Shown piece after piece: positions 41,086 through 50,165 of a stretch of 64,000 bases of DNA. Source of the stretch: Terriglobia bacterium (GTDB lineage: Bacteria; Acidobacteriota; Terriglobia; Terriglobales; SCQP01); NCBI GenBank assembly GCA_021323595.1, contig JAJPKR010000065.1:1-64000 (forward strand), written 5' to 3'. A program made the translations under genes and the position numbers. The notes beneath the pieces are model-generated. The model ran no database searches. It saw only the letters and a list, made by a program, of their open reading frames with translations, and had not been told where the DNA came from. The stretch's first letter is position 1. Each line of letters opens with the position of its first letter.

Positions 41086-42423
41086 ATGCCTGTGGACGTG
41101 ATCATGCCCCAGATGGGGGAATCCATTTTCGAAGGCACTGTCACCAAGTGGCTGAAGAAGCCCGGGGACAAGGTGCAGCGGGATGAGCCGCTGTTCGAGA
41201 TTTCGACCGATAAGGTGGATGCGGAGATTCCCGCCCCCGCCGCCGGGGTCTTGAAGGAGATCAAGATCCCCGAGGGCAAAACCGTCCAGGTGAATACCGT
41301 GGTGGCGGTGATCGACAGCGATGGCGCGGGCGCGCCCGCCGCCGCGCCGCAGCCGGCCGCGGCCGTGGCGCCGCCGCCGCGTCCGGCGCCGCAAGCCGCC
41401 CCGCCCCCGCCGCGGCCCGCGCCGCAGGCCGCTCCGCCGCCGCGGCCTACGCCCGCCCCCGCGCCGCGCGCCGCCGCGCCTACGCCCGCTCCGGCGCCGG
41501 CCGCCGCCGCGACCGTGCGCTCCTCGCCGCTGGTGCGGCGATTGGCGCGCGAAAACGAAGTGGACTTGGCGCAGGTCGCGGGCACCGGCGAGCACGGGCG
41601 CGTTTCCAAGCGCGACATCCTCAGCTACATCGAGCAGCGCCGCGCCGCGCCGCCGCAGGCGGCGGCGGTGCCCGCGCCGGTCCCCGAACCGGCGCCGCTC
41701 GCCCCTGCCGTTCCCGCCGCGCCCTACCAGCCGGGTGCGGTCGAGATTGTCCCCATGTCGGTGATGCGCAAACGCATCGCCGAACACATGGTGATGAGCA
41801 AGCGTACGTCGCCGCACGTCTATTCCGTCTTCCAGGCCGATGTGTCGAAGATCGTGGCGCTGCGCGAGAAATCGAAGGCGCAGTTCGAGGCGGCGGGGAC
41901 GAAGCTGACCTTCATGCCCTTCTTCGCCCAGGCGGCGATCGCGGCGCTCAAGCAGTTTCCCATCGTCAACTCCTCGGTGCAGGAGGAGTCGATCGTCTAC
42001 AAGAAGGACATCAATTTGGGCATCGCCGTCGCCCTCGATTGGGGGCTGATCGTGCCCGTGATCAAGCACGCCGAGGAGCGCAACTTCCTCGGCCTGCAGC
42101 GGGCCATCAACGATCTGGCCGAGCGCGCGCGCACGAAGCGGCTCTCGCCCGACGAGGTGCAGGACGGCACCTTCACCATCACCAACCCCGGCGTCTTCGG
42201 CGGCCTGTTCGGCCTGCCGATCATCAATCAGCCGCAGGTGGCGATTTTGGGGGTCGGCGGCATTCATAAGACGCCGGTCGTCGTGGATGACGCGATCGCG
42301 ATCCGCTCGATCGTGCATCTCACGCTGAGCTTCGACCACCGGGTCGTGGATGGCGCCGTCGCCGACCAGTTTCTCGCTGCGGTCGTGAACTCGCTGGAGA
42401 ACTGGTCGCAGCCGCTGCTCTGA
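41086..42423 (+). CDS. Dihydrolipoamide acyltransferase (E2) of a 2-oxoacid dehydrogenase complex
   Basis: 445 residues. One lipoyl domain (residues 1-77; lysine in EISTDKVDAEIPAP), a long Pro/Ala linker with repeated PPRPAPQAAPP units (about 85-145), a peripheral E1/E3-binding domain (SSPLVRRLARENEVDLAQVAGTGEHGRVSKRDI) and the catalytic domain with SFDHRVVDG (H418, D422). It transfers an acyl group from lipoate to CoA. Whether it serves pyruvate, 2-oxoglutarate or branched-chain 2-oxoacids is undecided; no E1 or E3 genes are adjacent. GAGGAAATT precedes ATG 41086. Confidence 0.92.
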   Translation: MPVDVIMPQMGESIFEGTVTKWLKKPGDKVQRDEPLFEISTDKVDAEIPAPAAGVLKEIKIPEGKTVQVNTVVAVIDSDGAGAPAAAPQPAAAVAPPPRPAPQAAPPPPRPAPQAAPPPRPTPAPAPRAAAPTPAPAPAAAATVRSSPLVRRLARENEVDLAQVAGTGEHGRVSKRDILSYIEQRRAAPPQAAAVPAPVPEPAPLAPAVPAAPYQPGAVEIVPMSVMRKRIAEHMVMSKRTSPHVYSVFQADVSKIVALREKSKAQFEAAGTKLTFMPFFAQAAIAALKQFPIVNSSVQEESIVYKKDINLGIAVALDWGLIVPVIKHAEERNFLGLQRAINDLAERARTKRLSPDEVQDGTFTITNPGVFGGLFGLPIINQPQVAILGVGGIHKTPVVVDDAIAIRSIVHLTLSFDHRVVDGAVADQFLAAVVNSLENWSQPLL

Positions 42424-42473
42424 AGCGGCGCCGCTCTTGCTTGCGCCGTTCCGGCGAGGCAAGATCGCAAGGC

Positions 42474-43333
42474 ATGGCGCCTGACCGCGGCAGCCGCCGA
42501 AATCCCGTCCGAGCGCCGGCCGCTAAACCGGGCAAGTCGGCCGCGAAATTCACCAGTGCGGAACGCCGCCCCCGGCCTCCGGCTCGCATCGCCGCGCCCG
42601 CGCTGCTGCGCGGGCAGCGGGCGCTGGTGACGGGCGCGTCGGGCGGCATGGCGCCGCGATCGCGGCGGCGCTGGCCGGCGCCGGCGCCGAAGTTTGGCTG
42701 CATTATGGCCGCGGACGCGGCCGCGCCGAGGCGGTGGCGCGCCGCATCGCCGCCGGCGGCGGCCGGGCGCGGGTCATCGCCGCCGACCTGCGGCGCGCCG
42801 ATGCCATCGCCGCGCTCGCGCGCGCGCTGCCGGCGCGGCTCGACATCTTGGTGCATTGCGCCGGCCTGTGGGGCGACACGCCGCTGGGCGAGACCGCGGA
42901 GCCGTCGTTCGACGATCTCGCGGCGGTCAACTTCAAGGCGCCGTTTTGGCTGACGCAGGCGCTGCTGCCCGCGCTGCGGCGCGGCGCGCGCATCGTCAAC
43001 GTCTCGTCGGTGGCGGCCCGCACCGGCGTGGCGCGGCGCAGCCTGTACGGCGCCACCAAGGCCGCGCTCGATGCCTATACCCGCTCCTGGGCGCTGGAGC
43101 TGGCGCCGCGCGGGATTCGCGTCAACGCCGTCGCGCCCGGCTACGTGCTCACGCGCATGACCGCAAGCCACTTCGCCGACGCGGCGGTCAAGACTCGCGC
43201 CTTGGCGCGGCATCCCTTCGGCCGCTTCACCCGCGCCGCGGAGGTGGCGGCGGCGGTGCTGTTTCTCTGCTCCCCCGCCAGCGCCGGCATCACCGGGCAA
43301 ATCTTGAACGTCAGCGGCGGCTTCGTCATCTAG
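42474..43333 (+). pseudogene. SDR-family oxidoreductase (FabG-like) with a one-base frameshift
   Basis: The N-terminal frame starts at ATG 42474, runs through a basic tail into ALVTGASGGM, then loses frame just after ATG 42648-42650. The frame used from there on reads AIAAALAGAGAEVWLHYG, DILVHCAGLWG, NVSSVAAR, then YGATKAALDAYTRSWALELAPRGIRVNAVAPGYV (catalytic Tyr-x-x-x-Lys) and ITGQILNVSGGFVI. Inserting one G (ATGGGCGCC in place of ATGGCGCC) restores TGASGGMGAAIAAAL, a proper nucleotide-binding loop. So either a recent -1 mutation or a sequencing error. The stop shares a CTAG with the convergent glycosidase gene. Confidence 0.78.
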
Positions 43334-44658
43334 CCGCGCGGCGCCGCCGCCGTGCGCGCCGCCGCGGGCGGCCGGATTGCGGCCGGATCGAAGCCGGATT
43401 GCGCCTCCGCCGCCATGTGCTCGGCCAGCAGATCCCAGCTCACGAAGTGGCCGCCGGCATCGGGCGCGCCGGTTTCGGGGTTGTAGTTTTCGTTCATGCC
43501 CCCCGTGACGCGCAGATCGCGCGCCAGCAGCGCCGTCGTCTTGGCCGCCAGCTCCCGCGCCTGCGCGCGATAGCCGTAGTGCAGCAGGCCGTGCATCAGC
43601 AGGTAGTCGGAAATCACCCACACCGGGCCGCGCCAATAGCCGGACTGGGGGTTGTAGAGCGGCTCGTCGGCGGCGAGGCTGCGCACGCCATCAGGCGCCC
43701 AAAACTCCCGCGCATTGAGGAGGTGATCTTCGATCATGCGCCGCGCTTGCTCCTGGGTGGGAATGCCCGCCCAGAGCGGCGCCAGGTCGGTCCAGGTCTT
43801 GACGCGAATCCACCGCCCGCTGCGAGCATCGCGGTTGTAGTAGAGACCGTCGGCGGCGGACCAGAGCAGCCGCTGCATGGCGCTGCGCAAATGCGCCGCC
43901 CGCGCCCGATATTCGGCGGCGGCGGCGGGATGGCCCAGCCAGCCGGAGAGCACGGCCATGGCCAGGTACTCGCGGTAGACGTAGGTTTGCAAATCGACGC
44001 CTTCGGTGATGCCGGTGGGATCGTCGGAGACGGCGGGGTTGTTGTCCACCCCGCTCTCGACGCCGTCGAACCACACGAAAAGGCCGTCGGGCGCGCGGCG
44101 GCTGCGCTCCCAGAACGTCAGAGTGTCGGCGAGCTTCTGCAAGTACGAGCGATGGCTCGCGCCGCTCGGCTGCGCGAGCCAACTCGCGTCGTGCAGCGTC
44201 AGCGAAGCGCGCAGCGCCGCCTGCGCGAGAAAGGGCTTGCACATCTCCGGCAAGGCCCACAGGCTGTCGGGGGCGATCTCGCGCGGCGTATAGCCCAGCC
44301 AATTGGCATGCTCATCGGTGAAGTCGAGAAAATCCTCGACCGAACCGGCCAGCGCTCGCCCGCGGTGGTCGTAGCTGAGGGCCACGCCCATGAAATACGT
44401 GTCCCAGTCGAAGAGCTGGAAGTACGGCCCCGAGGGCACGAGATATTCATGGTGCAAGAGTCCCCGGGGCGGCTTGACGATGTCTTCCTTGAGATGATGC
44501 TCGGCGAAGAGGGCGGACAGGTCGGCCGGTTGCTGCGCTGCGCTCGGCAGCGGCAGCAGGATGAGCGCGGCGAGCGAAGCCAGACCAGCGAAAACGCGGC
44601 GGGGGGCGCGTGCCATGGCGAGGCGCAGCATAGCACGAAGGAGAGCGCGGGCGGTCAT
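43330..44658 (-). CDS. Exported glycosidase with six-hairpin fold (GH63/trehalase-like)
   Basis: 442 residues. A signal peptide (FAGLASLAALILLPLPSAAQQ) precedes an (alpha/alpha)6 domain with QLFDWDTYFMGVAL, DLQTYVYREYLAMAVLSGWLG, WTDLAPLWAGIP and SGYWRGPVWVISDYLLMHGL, plus GGMNENYNPETGAP. These motifs resemble GH63 (mannosylglycerate hydrolase, processing glucosidase) and GH37 (trehalase) enzymes; the acid Asp/Glu pair is probably in the WDTYF-to-YVYREY span and in NENY. Substrate unproven. The start at 44658 overlaps the upstream gene stop as ATGA, so it is translationally coupled to the CRTAC1 gene. The stop shares CTAG with the SDR. Confidence 0.8.
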   Translation of the reverse strand: MTARALLRAMLRLAMARAPRRVFAGLASLAALILLPLPSAAQQPADLSALFAEHHLKEDIVKPPRGLLHHEYLVPSGPYFQLFDWDTYFMGVALSYDHRGRALAGSVEDFLDFTDEHANWLGYTPREIAPDSLWALPEMCKPFLAQAALRASLTLHDASWLAQPSGASHRSYLQKLADTLTFWERSRRAPDGLFVWFDGVESGVDNNPAVSDDPTGITEGVDLQTYVYREYLAMAVLSGWLGHPAAAAEYRARAAHLRSAMQRLLWSAADGLYYNRDARSGRWIRVKTWTDLAPLWAGIPTQEQARRMIEDHLLNAREFWAPDGVRSLAADEPLYNPQSGYWRGPVWVISDYLLMHGLLHYGYRAQARELAAKTTALLARDLRVTGGMNENYNPETGAPDAGGHFVSWDLLAEHMAAEAQSGFDPAAIRPPAAARTAAAPRG

Positions 44659-46403
44659 TTCGCGAGCGGGAAGGGCTGGCTGGAGACGATGCCCTTGCCC
44701 TCCTCGATGACGTAAAGGCGATTGGGCGCCAGCGCGTGCAGCGTGTCGCGCGCGCCGCTCGGCCAGCGGATCGAGGCTTCGTCCACTTGCGTCGCCTCGC
44801 CCAGACCGAAGTGCAGGCGCAGGTCGGATTGGGAGATGTAGCTGCCTCCGGAACGGACTTCGTCGATCAGCCGGCGGGAGCCGCAGCGAATCTCCACGCG
44901 CGCGCCGATGGCGCTGCGATTCGATCGGACGCCGCGCAGCTTGAACTTGATCCAGCGCTCTTTCCGGCTGGTGTCGCGGCGGTAGAGCGAGGGCGGCTCG
45001 TTGACGTTGTTGACGACGACGTCCACGTCGCCGTCGTTATCGAAGTCGCCGAAGGCGGCGCCGCGGGCCGCATGGCGCTCCAGCACCGCCGGCCCGAGCG
45101 AATGACTGGCGTCGGAAAACCGGCCCGTGCCGAGGTTGCGGTACACCACCTTGCGCTGCCGGTAGCCGGCCTCCGAGGCCAGCTTTTCGACCTCCGGATA
45201 GACGTGGCCGTTGGCGATGAACAGGTCGGGCCAGCTATCGTTGTCGATATCCACGAAGGCGCAGCCCCAGCCCAAAAATCGTGTGTTCACGCCGATGCCG
45301 GCGGAAAAGGTCCGGTCCTCGAAGGTGCCGTCGCCCAGATTGCGGTAAAGGGAAGAGGTGTCACCCGCGAAGTTGGTCTTGAAAATATCCAGCCAGCCGT
45401 CGCCATCGTAGTCGGCGGCGGCCATGCCCATGCCCGCCTGCGGCTTGCCGTCGGGACTGAGCGCGCAGCCGGCCTCGAGCGCGACCTCGGTGAAGGTGCC
45501 GTTGCGATTGTTGTGAAACAGAAGGCTGGGATTGGAGTCGTCGGCCACGTAAATGTCCGGCCAGCCGTCGTTGTCGTAGTCGAGTGTGAGCACGCCCAGA
45601 CCGTAGGTGCCATCCACCTGCGTGATCCCGGCCTTTTCGCTGACATCGGTGAACGTGCCATCGCCGTTGTTGTGGTAGAGGAGATTGACGCCGCCGCGCA
45701 GGCCGGGAGGACCGCAAGCCACCTCCAGGCCCTTGTAGAGGCACGGCCCGGAAGCGGGCGTGGGCGCGGTCTTGGGGTCGAAATCGATGTAGTTGGCGAC
45801 AAAGAGATCCAGGTGTCCGTCACGGTCGTAATCGACGAAGGCGCAGCCCGTGTTCCAGCGCCGCCGGGGCTGGATCAGGCCGGCCCGAGCGGTCACGTCC
45901 GTGAAGGTGCCGTCGCCGTTGTTGTGGTACAGAACATTCTGGCCCCAGTAGGTGACGAACAAATCATCCCAGCCGTCGTTATCGAAATCGCCGATGCAGC
46001 AGCCCTGGCCCCAGCCGGAGCGAGTCAGGCCGGCGCGTTCGGTCACGTCCGTGAACGTGCCGTCGCGATTGTTCTTGTAAAGGCGGTTGCTGGGTTTGAT
46101 TCCTGGCGGGAAGCCTTCGAAGCGCCAGCCGTTGACCAGGAAGATGTCGAGCCAGCCGTCGTTGTCGTAGTCGAAAAAAGCGACGCCGCAGCCGGTGGTT
46201 TCCAATAAGTACTTGTTGTGGCGCGGGCTGCCGAAGAGCGTCGGCGCCCGCAGCCCCGCCGCCTGCGCGATCTCCTCGAAGCGGATGCCCTCAAAGCCGG
46301 CGGCGGCGGCGTCGGCGCCGCGCAGCCGCGGCCGCGCCGCCGCGATAACAAGCGCGCTACGAAGGAGTTGCGCGAGCATAGCGCGGCGGTTCATCGCGCC
46401 CAT
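44655..46403 (-). CDS. Exported CRTAC1-type FG-GAP repeat protein with ASPIC/UnbV domain
   Basis: 582 residues. N-terminal Tat/Sec-like signal (MNRRAMLAQLLRSALVIAAARPRLRGADA), then at least seven FG-GAP/VCBS repeats, each with a calcium-loop pattern DYDNDGWxDI/L followed by YxNNxDGTFTDVT, and a C-terminal ASPIC/UnbV domain (RSNRSAIGARVEIRCGSRRLIDEVRSGGSYISQSDLRLHFGLG). It forms a propeller that probably binds glycans or proteins outside the cell. It is coupled to the downstream glycosidase (4-base overlap) and divergent from the TonB-dependent gene, so it belongs to the carbohydrate locus. ATG 46394 is an alternative start. Confidence 0.9.
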   Translation of the reverse strand: MGAMNRRAMLAQLLRSALVIAAARPRLRGADAAAAGFEGIRFEEIAQAAGLRAPTLFGSPRHNKYLLETTGCGVAFFDYDNDGWLDIFLVNGWRFEGFPPGIKPSNRLYKNNRDGTFTDVTERAGLTRSGWGQGCCIGDFDNDGWDDLFVTYWGQNVLYHNNGDGTFTDVTARAGLIQPRRRWNTGCAFVDYDRDGHLDLFVANYIDFDPKTAPTPASGPCLYKGLEVACGPPGLRGGVNLLYHNNGDGTFTDVSEKAGITQVDGTYGLGVLTLDYDNDGWPDIYVADDSNPSLLFHNNRNGTFTEVALEAGCALSPDGKPQAGMGMAAADYDGDGWLDIFKTNFAGDTSSLYRNLGDGTFEDRTFSAGIGVNTRFLGWGCAFVDIDNDSWPDLFIANGHVYPEVEKLASEAGYRQRKVVYRNLGTGRFSDASHSLGPAVLERHAARGAAFGDFDNDGDVDVVVNNVNEPPSLYRRDTSRKERWIKFKLRGVRSNRSAIGARVEIRCGSRRLIDEVRSGGSYISQSDLRLHFGLGEATQVDEASIRWPSGARDTLHALAPNRLYVIEEGKGIVSSQPFPLAK

Positions 46404-46447
46404 GATCGCGCCCCGCCGCTAAAACGATTCATCGCGTATACAATATG

Positions 46448-46489
46448 TTCCAATTCTGGAATTTGCGTTTGTGATCTGCGCGATCACAA
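46448..46489. promoter_or_regulatory. Two operator-like palindromes in the divergent promoter of the carbohydrate locus
   Basis: TTCCA-ATTC-TGGAA (46448-46461) and TTGTGATC-TGCGC-GATCACAA (46469-46489) are perfect inverted repeats 7 bases apart. They lie between the CRTAC1 start (46403) and the rightward -35 box (46495). The second resembles a CRP half-site pair (TGTGA/TCACA) but the half-sites are 9 bases apart rather than 6, so a different regulator is likely. The region is distinctly AT-rich. Confidence 0.65.
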
Positions 46490-46494
46490 TAACC

Positions 46495-46523
46495 TTGACA
46501 CCGCCCCGTGATTGCATTAGTTT
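46495..46523 (+). promoter_or_regulatory. Promoter of the TonB-dependent gene at 46596
   Basis: TTGACA (46495-46500, perfect), 17 bases, TAGTTT (46518-46523). It begins 6 bases after the larger palindrome, well placed for activation or repression by the bound protein. The mRNA would have a leader of about 65 bases with AAGGAG before the ATG. Confidence 0.65.
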
Positions 46524-46595
46524 TCCACACGTTTGTTGTGTGAGCGCGGCGACTGCCTCGGTGTCTGGAGACGCCGACAGCAAGGAGACTACGAC

Positions 46596-49500
46596 ATGAC
46601 TCGTGTGCGGTCCCTCCTGACTTTACTCGCGACCTTCGCGTTGTTGGCGCTGACGGCCTGGGGCCAGGCGACGACGGGCAGCGTCTTCGGCACCGTCACC
46701 GACACCAGCGGCGCCGCCGTGCCCAACGCCAAGGTCACCTTGCGCGACACCTTGAAGGGGACCGTCTTCACCACCACCACCAACGCTTCCGGCAACTACA
46801 CCATCATCCACTTGATCCCCGACCCGTATCAACTGACGGTCGAAAAGAGCGGGTTCGAGAAGTTCACCCAATCGAACGTGACCGTCGTCGCCGACCAGGG
46901 CTTGAAGGTGGACGCGGCGATGCACGTCGGCGCGGTTTCGCAAACGGTGGAAGTCACCAGCGCGCCGCCGCTGCTCAAGACCGATCGTGCCGACGTGGCG
47001 ACGGTGCTCGATACGCGCCAGATCGAGGACACGCCGGTCGCCAACCGCAACTTCACCGACCTCGAGTTGCTGATGCCGGGCACGGTGATGCTGGGCTGGC
47101 AGCACGCCTCGTCGGAGAATCCGCAGCGCAGCGCGCAGATCGAGGTCAACGGCCAAGGCTTCTTCGGCACCGATTACATCCTGGACGGCACCGACAATCG
47201 CGACCCGATTTTGGGCATTATCGTCATCAATCCCGATCCCGATTCGATTCAGGAAGTGAAGATGACCACCGACAACTTCGACGCCGAGTTCGGGACGGCA
47301 ACGGCGGCGGTGATGACGGCGCAGACCAAATCGGGAACGAACACGCTGCACGGCGAGGGCTTCGACTACATCCAGAACGACAAGTTGATGGTGGCGCGCG
47401 ATCCCTTCTCCCAGAGCGTGCCCAACCCGATCACCGGCAAGTTCAACAACCCGCTGCGCTATAACCAATTCGGCGGCAACATCGGCGGCGCGATCATCAA
47501 GCGGAAGCTGTTTTTCTTCGGCGATTATGAAGGGCTGATTCGGCACCGCACGGCCAACAACGTCACCTTCGTGCCCACCGCCGCCGAGCGCGCCGGCGAC
47601 TTCAGCGGCCAGCTCGGCAAATACCTGTGCCAGAGCGGCAATAGCTTCGCCACCCCCTGCGCCAACAACGGCGACACGCCGATCACCGTCACCGACACCA
47701 GCGGCCTGCCGCAGCAAGCGCGGGAAGGCATGATCTTCGATCCCACCACCGGTACGCCGGACGGCAAGGGACGGGAACAGTTCGCCGGCAACATCATTCC
47801 CGCCGGGCGCATCGATTCGGTGGCCGGCAAGATTTTGGGCATGCTGCCCGCCCCCAATTACGTGGCGCCGGGCAACAACACCTCGCAGGACTATTTGGCG
47901 ACGGGGCAAGAAATCTTCGACAGCAACTCCTTCGACACCCGCGAGGACTGGAACATCAGCGAAAACTCGCAGTTCTTCGCCCGCTACTCCTTCGCGCAAT
48001 ATCACAAGACCGCGCCCGGCGACTTCGGCACCGACCTTGGCGGCCCCGCCCTGGATGGAGTGAACTTCGCCGGCGTTTCTTCCTCGCGCGATCAGAGCTT
48101 GGCGCTGGGCTTCAACCACACCTTCTCGCCCACCCTGCTCACCGAGGTCCGCTACGGCTATGCCCGCTATCGCGTCAACGTGGACATGGGCGGAGCCGGC
48201 AAGGACCTGGGGGCGCAAGTCGGAATCGGCGGCGTCAACCTGGGAGATTATTTCACCAGCGGCTTTCCCTCCTTCCAAATCGACGGCAACGGCTCGGTGG
48301 GCGTCGGCACCACCACGCTCGGCTACGCCGTGCACAACATCGCCAACAACAACCAGTGCAACTGCCCGCTGCGCGAGCTCGAGTTCCAGCACCAGTTCGT
48401 GAACAACTGGACGAAGTTCGTCGGCAACCATCAGTTCAAGTGGGGCGCCGACGTGCGCTTCGCCAACAATCTGCGGGTGCCCAGCGATAACAGCCGCAAC
48501 GGCCAGTTCTTCTATCACACGGACCCCACCAGCGCCTTCGGCATCACCAATTCCGGCGACGGCGTGGCCAGCTTCGATCTCGGCATCACCTCGCAGTTCA
48601 TGCGCTACGTCAGCACCACCACCAACGCGCACGAGCTGCAAAACCGCTATTTCCTCTACGCCCAAGACACCTATCGCGCGACGCCGTCGCTGACGCTGAG
48701 CTACGGCCTGCGCTGGGAGTTCTATCAGCCCCAGCGGGTCAACGGCCCCAATCTCGGCGGTTGGTTCGACTTCACCAACGCCAACATCATCGCCGCAGGC
48801 GTCGGCCCCTATAACCTCAGCGGCAACGTGCAGGCCGCCTACAAGAACTTCGCGCCGCGGCTGGGCGTCGCCTGGCAGATGGACAACAAGACCGTCGTGC
48901 GCGTCGGCTACGGGCGCAGCTTCGATATCGGCGTCTTCGGCACCCTCTTCGGCCACACCGTCACGCAGAACTTGCCGGTGCTGGCGTTTCAAGATGTCGA
49001 GCCGACCAACACGTTCCAGGGCTTGAACTTCACCCTGACGCAAGGGCCGCCGTCGGGGCTGGCGCTGTTCCCGAATCCCTCCAGCTATTCCTCGACCGGC
49101 GAATTCCCGCTGCCGAACGGCGTCAACGTGCACGCCGACGAGCGCAAGGAAGTGGTCCCCTACGTGGATCAATGGAACTTGAGCGTGCAGCGGCAGTTGT
49201 CGTCCACCATGGCGCTGGACTTGGCCTATGTGGGCAATAAGGGCACGCACATCGGCACCACGCCCAACATCAACGCGCCCACTTCGATCCCCTCGATCAC
49301 GGATACGACCGGCGGGCTCTATTTGTCGCCCTACTTCCAGAAATTCGGCTTGACGCAGGGCATCACCGACTACTGCAATTGCGATTCGAACAACTACAAC
49401 GCCCTGCAAATCAAGCTCAGCAAGCAGTACTCGAACGGCCTGCAAATCTTCGCCAACTACGCCTGGGCCCATTCGATGGGCTTCAATGACAACTGGTTTT

Positions 49501-50117
49501 ATGGCTGGCGTTACGGCTACGGCACCAGCGGCATCGATATTCGCCAGGTCTTCAACCTGGTGCACAACTACGATCTGCCGATCGGGCGCGGCAAGAAGTA
49601 TTTGAGCAACGCCAGCGGCTGGATGAACGCGCTCGTCGGCGGCTGGACGTTCAACGGCGACACCTCGATCCATAGCGGGCTGGCGACGACCGCCGGATAC
49701 AGCGGCGCCGGCTGCAAGAATTGCCCATTCCAGACCTGGCCCGACAAGGTGGGAAACCCCTATAGCGGCAACGGCGCCGGCAGCCAGCAGACCTTCTGGA
49801 ACCGTGCCGCGTTCAAGGATGTGCCGCCTTCGACCAGCACCGGCATTCAACGGCAAGGCACCGCCTGTTTGAACTGCCTGACCGGACCGGCGTTTTGGAC
49901 CTCGAACCTGTCGCTCTTCAAGTCCTTCCAGGTGAGCGAGCGGGCGAAGTTGCAAGTGCGCATCGAGGCCTTCAACGCCTTCAATCACGACAACTGGGCG
50001 GTGCCGGATTCGAACATCGACGACCCGCAGTTCGGCCAGGTCACCGGCACGCAGATTTTCGCGCCCGACCTCAACGCCATGCGCACCGGCGAGGTGGCCT
50101 TGAAGCTGAGCTGGTAG
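46596..50117 (+). CDS. Oar-like TonB-dependent outer-membrane protein of the carbohydrate locus
   Basis: 1173 residues. Signal peptide (LLTLLATFALLALTAWGQ), carboxypeptidase-regulatory domain (GSVFGTVTDTSGAAVPNAKVTLRDT ... NYTIIHLIPDPYQLTVEKSGFEKF), plug (LDTRQIEDTPVANRNFTDLELLMPG; IEVNGQGFFGTDYILDGTDNRDP), then a very large barrel. Two internal Cys pairs (NNQCNCP, DYCNCDSNN) and GAGCKNCPFQ occur in loops. Proposed to take up an oligosaccharide, based on the GH13 and GH63-like genes around it; direct evidence is lacking. AAGGAG lies 9 bases before ATG 46596. Two TPR genes and the alpha-glucosidase follow in the same direction. Confidence 0.92.
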   Translation: MTRVRSLLTLLATFALLALTAWGQATTGSVFGTVTDTSGAAVPNAKVTLRDTLKGTVFTTTTNASGNYTIIHLIPDPYQLTVEKSGFEKFTQSNVTVVADQGLKVDAAMHVGAVSQTVEVTSAPPLLKTDRADVATVLDTRQIEDTPVANRNFTDLELLMPGTVMLGWQHASSENPQRSAQIEVNGQGFFGTDYILDGTDNRDPILGIIVINPDPDSIQEVKMTTDNFDAEFGTATAAVMTAQTKSGTNTLHGEGFDYIQNDKLMVARDPFSQSVPNPITGKFNNPLRYNQFGGNIGGAIIKRKLFFFGDYEGLIRHRTANNVTFVPTAAERAGDFSGQLGKYLCQSGNSFATPCANNGDTPITVTDTSGLPQQAREGMIFDPTTGTPDGKGREQFAGNIIPAGRIDSVAGKILGMLPAPNYVAPGNNTSQDYLATGQEIFDSNSFDTREDWNISENSQFFARYSFAQYHKTAPGDFGTDLGGPALDGVNFAGVSSSRDQSLALGFNHTFSPTLLTEVRYGYARYRVNVDMGGAGKDLGAQVGIGGVNLGDYFTSGFPSFQIDGNGSVGVGTTTLGYAVHNIANNNQCNCPLRELEFQHQFVNNWTKFVGNHQFKWGADVRFANNLRVPSDNSRNGQFFYHTDPTSAFGITNSGDGVASFDLGITSQFMRYVSTTTNAHELQNRYFLYAQDTYRATPSLTLSYGLRWEFYQPQRVNGPNLGGWFDFTNANIIAAGVGPYNLSGNVQAAYKNFAPRLGVAWQMDNKTVVRVGYGRSFDIGVFGTLFGHTVTQNLPVLAFQDVEPTNTFQGLNFTLTQGPPSGLALFPNPSSYSSTGEFPLPNGVNVHADERKEVVPYVDQWNLSVQRQLSSTMALDLAYVGNKGTHIGTTPNINAPTSIPSITDTTGGLYLSPYFQKFGLTQGITDYCNCDSNNYNALQIKLSKQYSNGLQIFANYAWAHSMGFNDNWFYGWRYGYGTSGIDIRQVFNLVHNYDLPIGRGKKYLSNASGWMNALVGGWTFNGDTSIHSGLATTAGYSGAGCKNCPFQTWPDKVGNPYSGNGAGSQQTFWNRAAFKDVPPSTSTGIQRQGTACLNCLTGPAFWTSNLSLFKSFQVSERAKLQVRIEAFNAFNHDNWAVPDSNIDDPQFGQVTGTQIFAPDLNAMRTGEVALKLSW

Positions 50118-50165
50118 CGCCAGGCGGGGCCGCCGCCGGTGCGGCCCATGGCGTAAAGTAATGCA

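Noticed and set aside
46469-46489. A canonical CRP site
   Set aside because: Half-sites TGTGA and TCACA are 9 bases apart, not 6. Reported only as a palindrome.
11171-50117. The two TonB-dependent proteins having the same length (1173 residues)
   Set aside because: Their sequences differ throughout; equal length appears to be a coincidence rather than a recent duplication.
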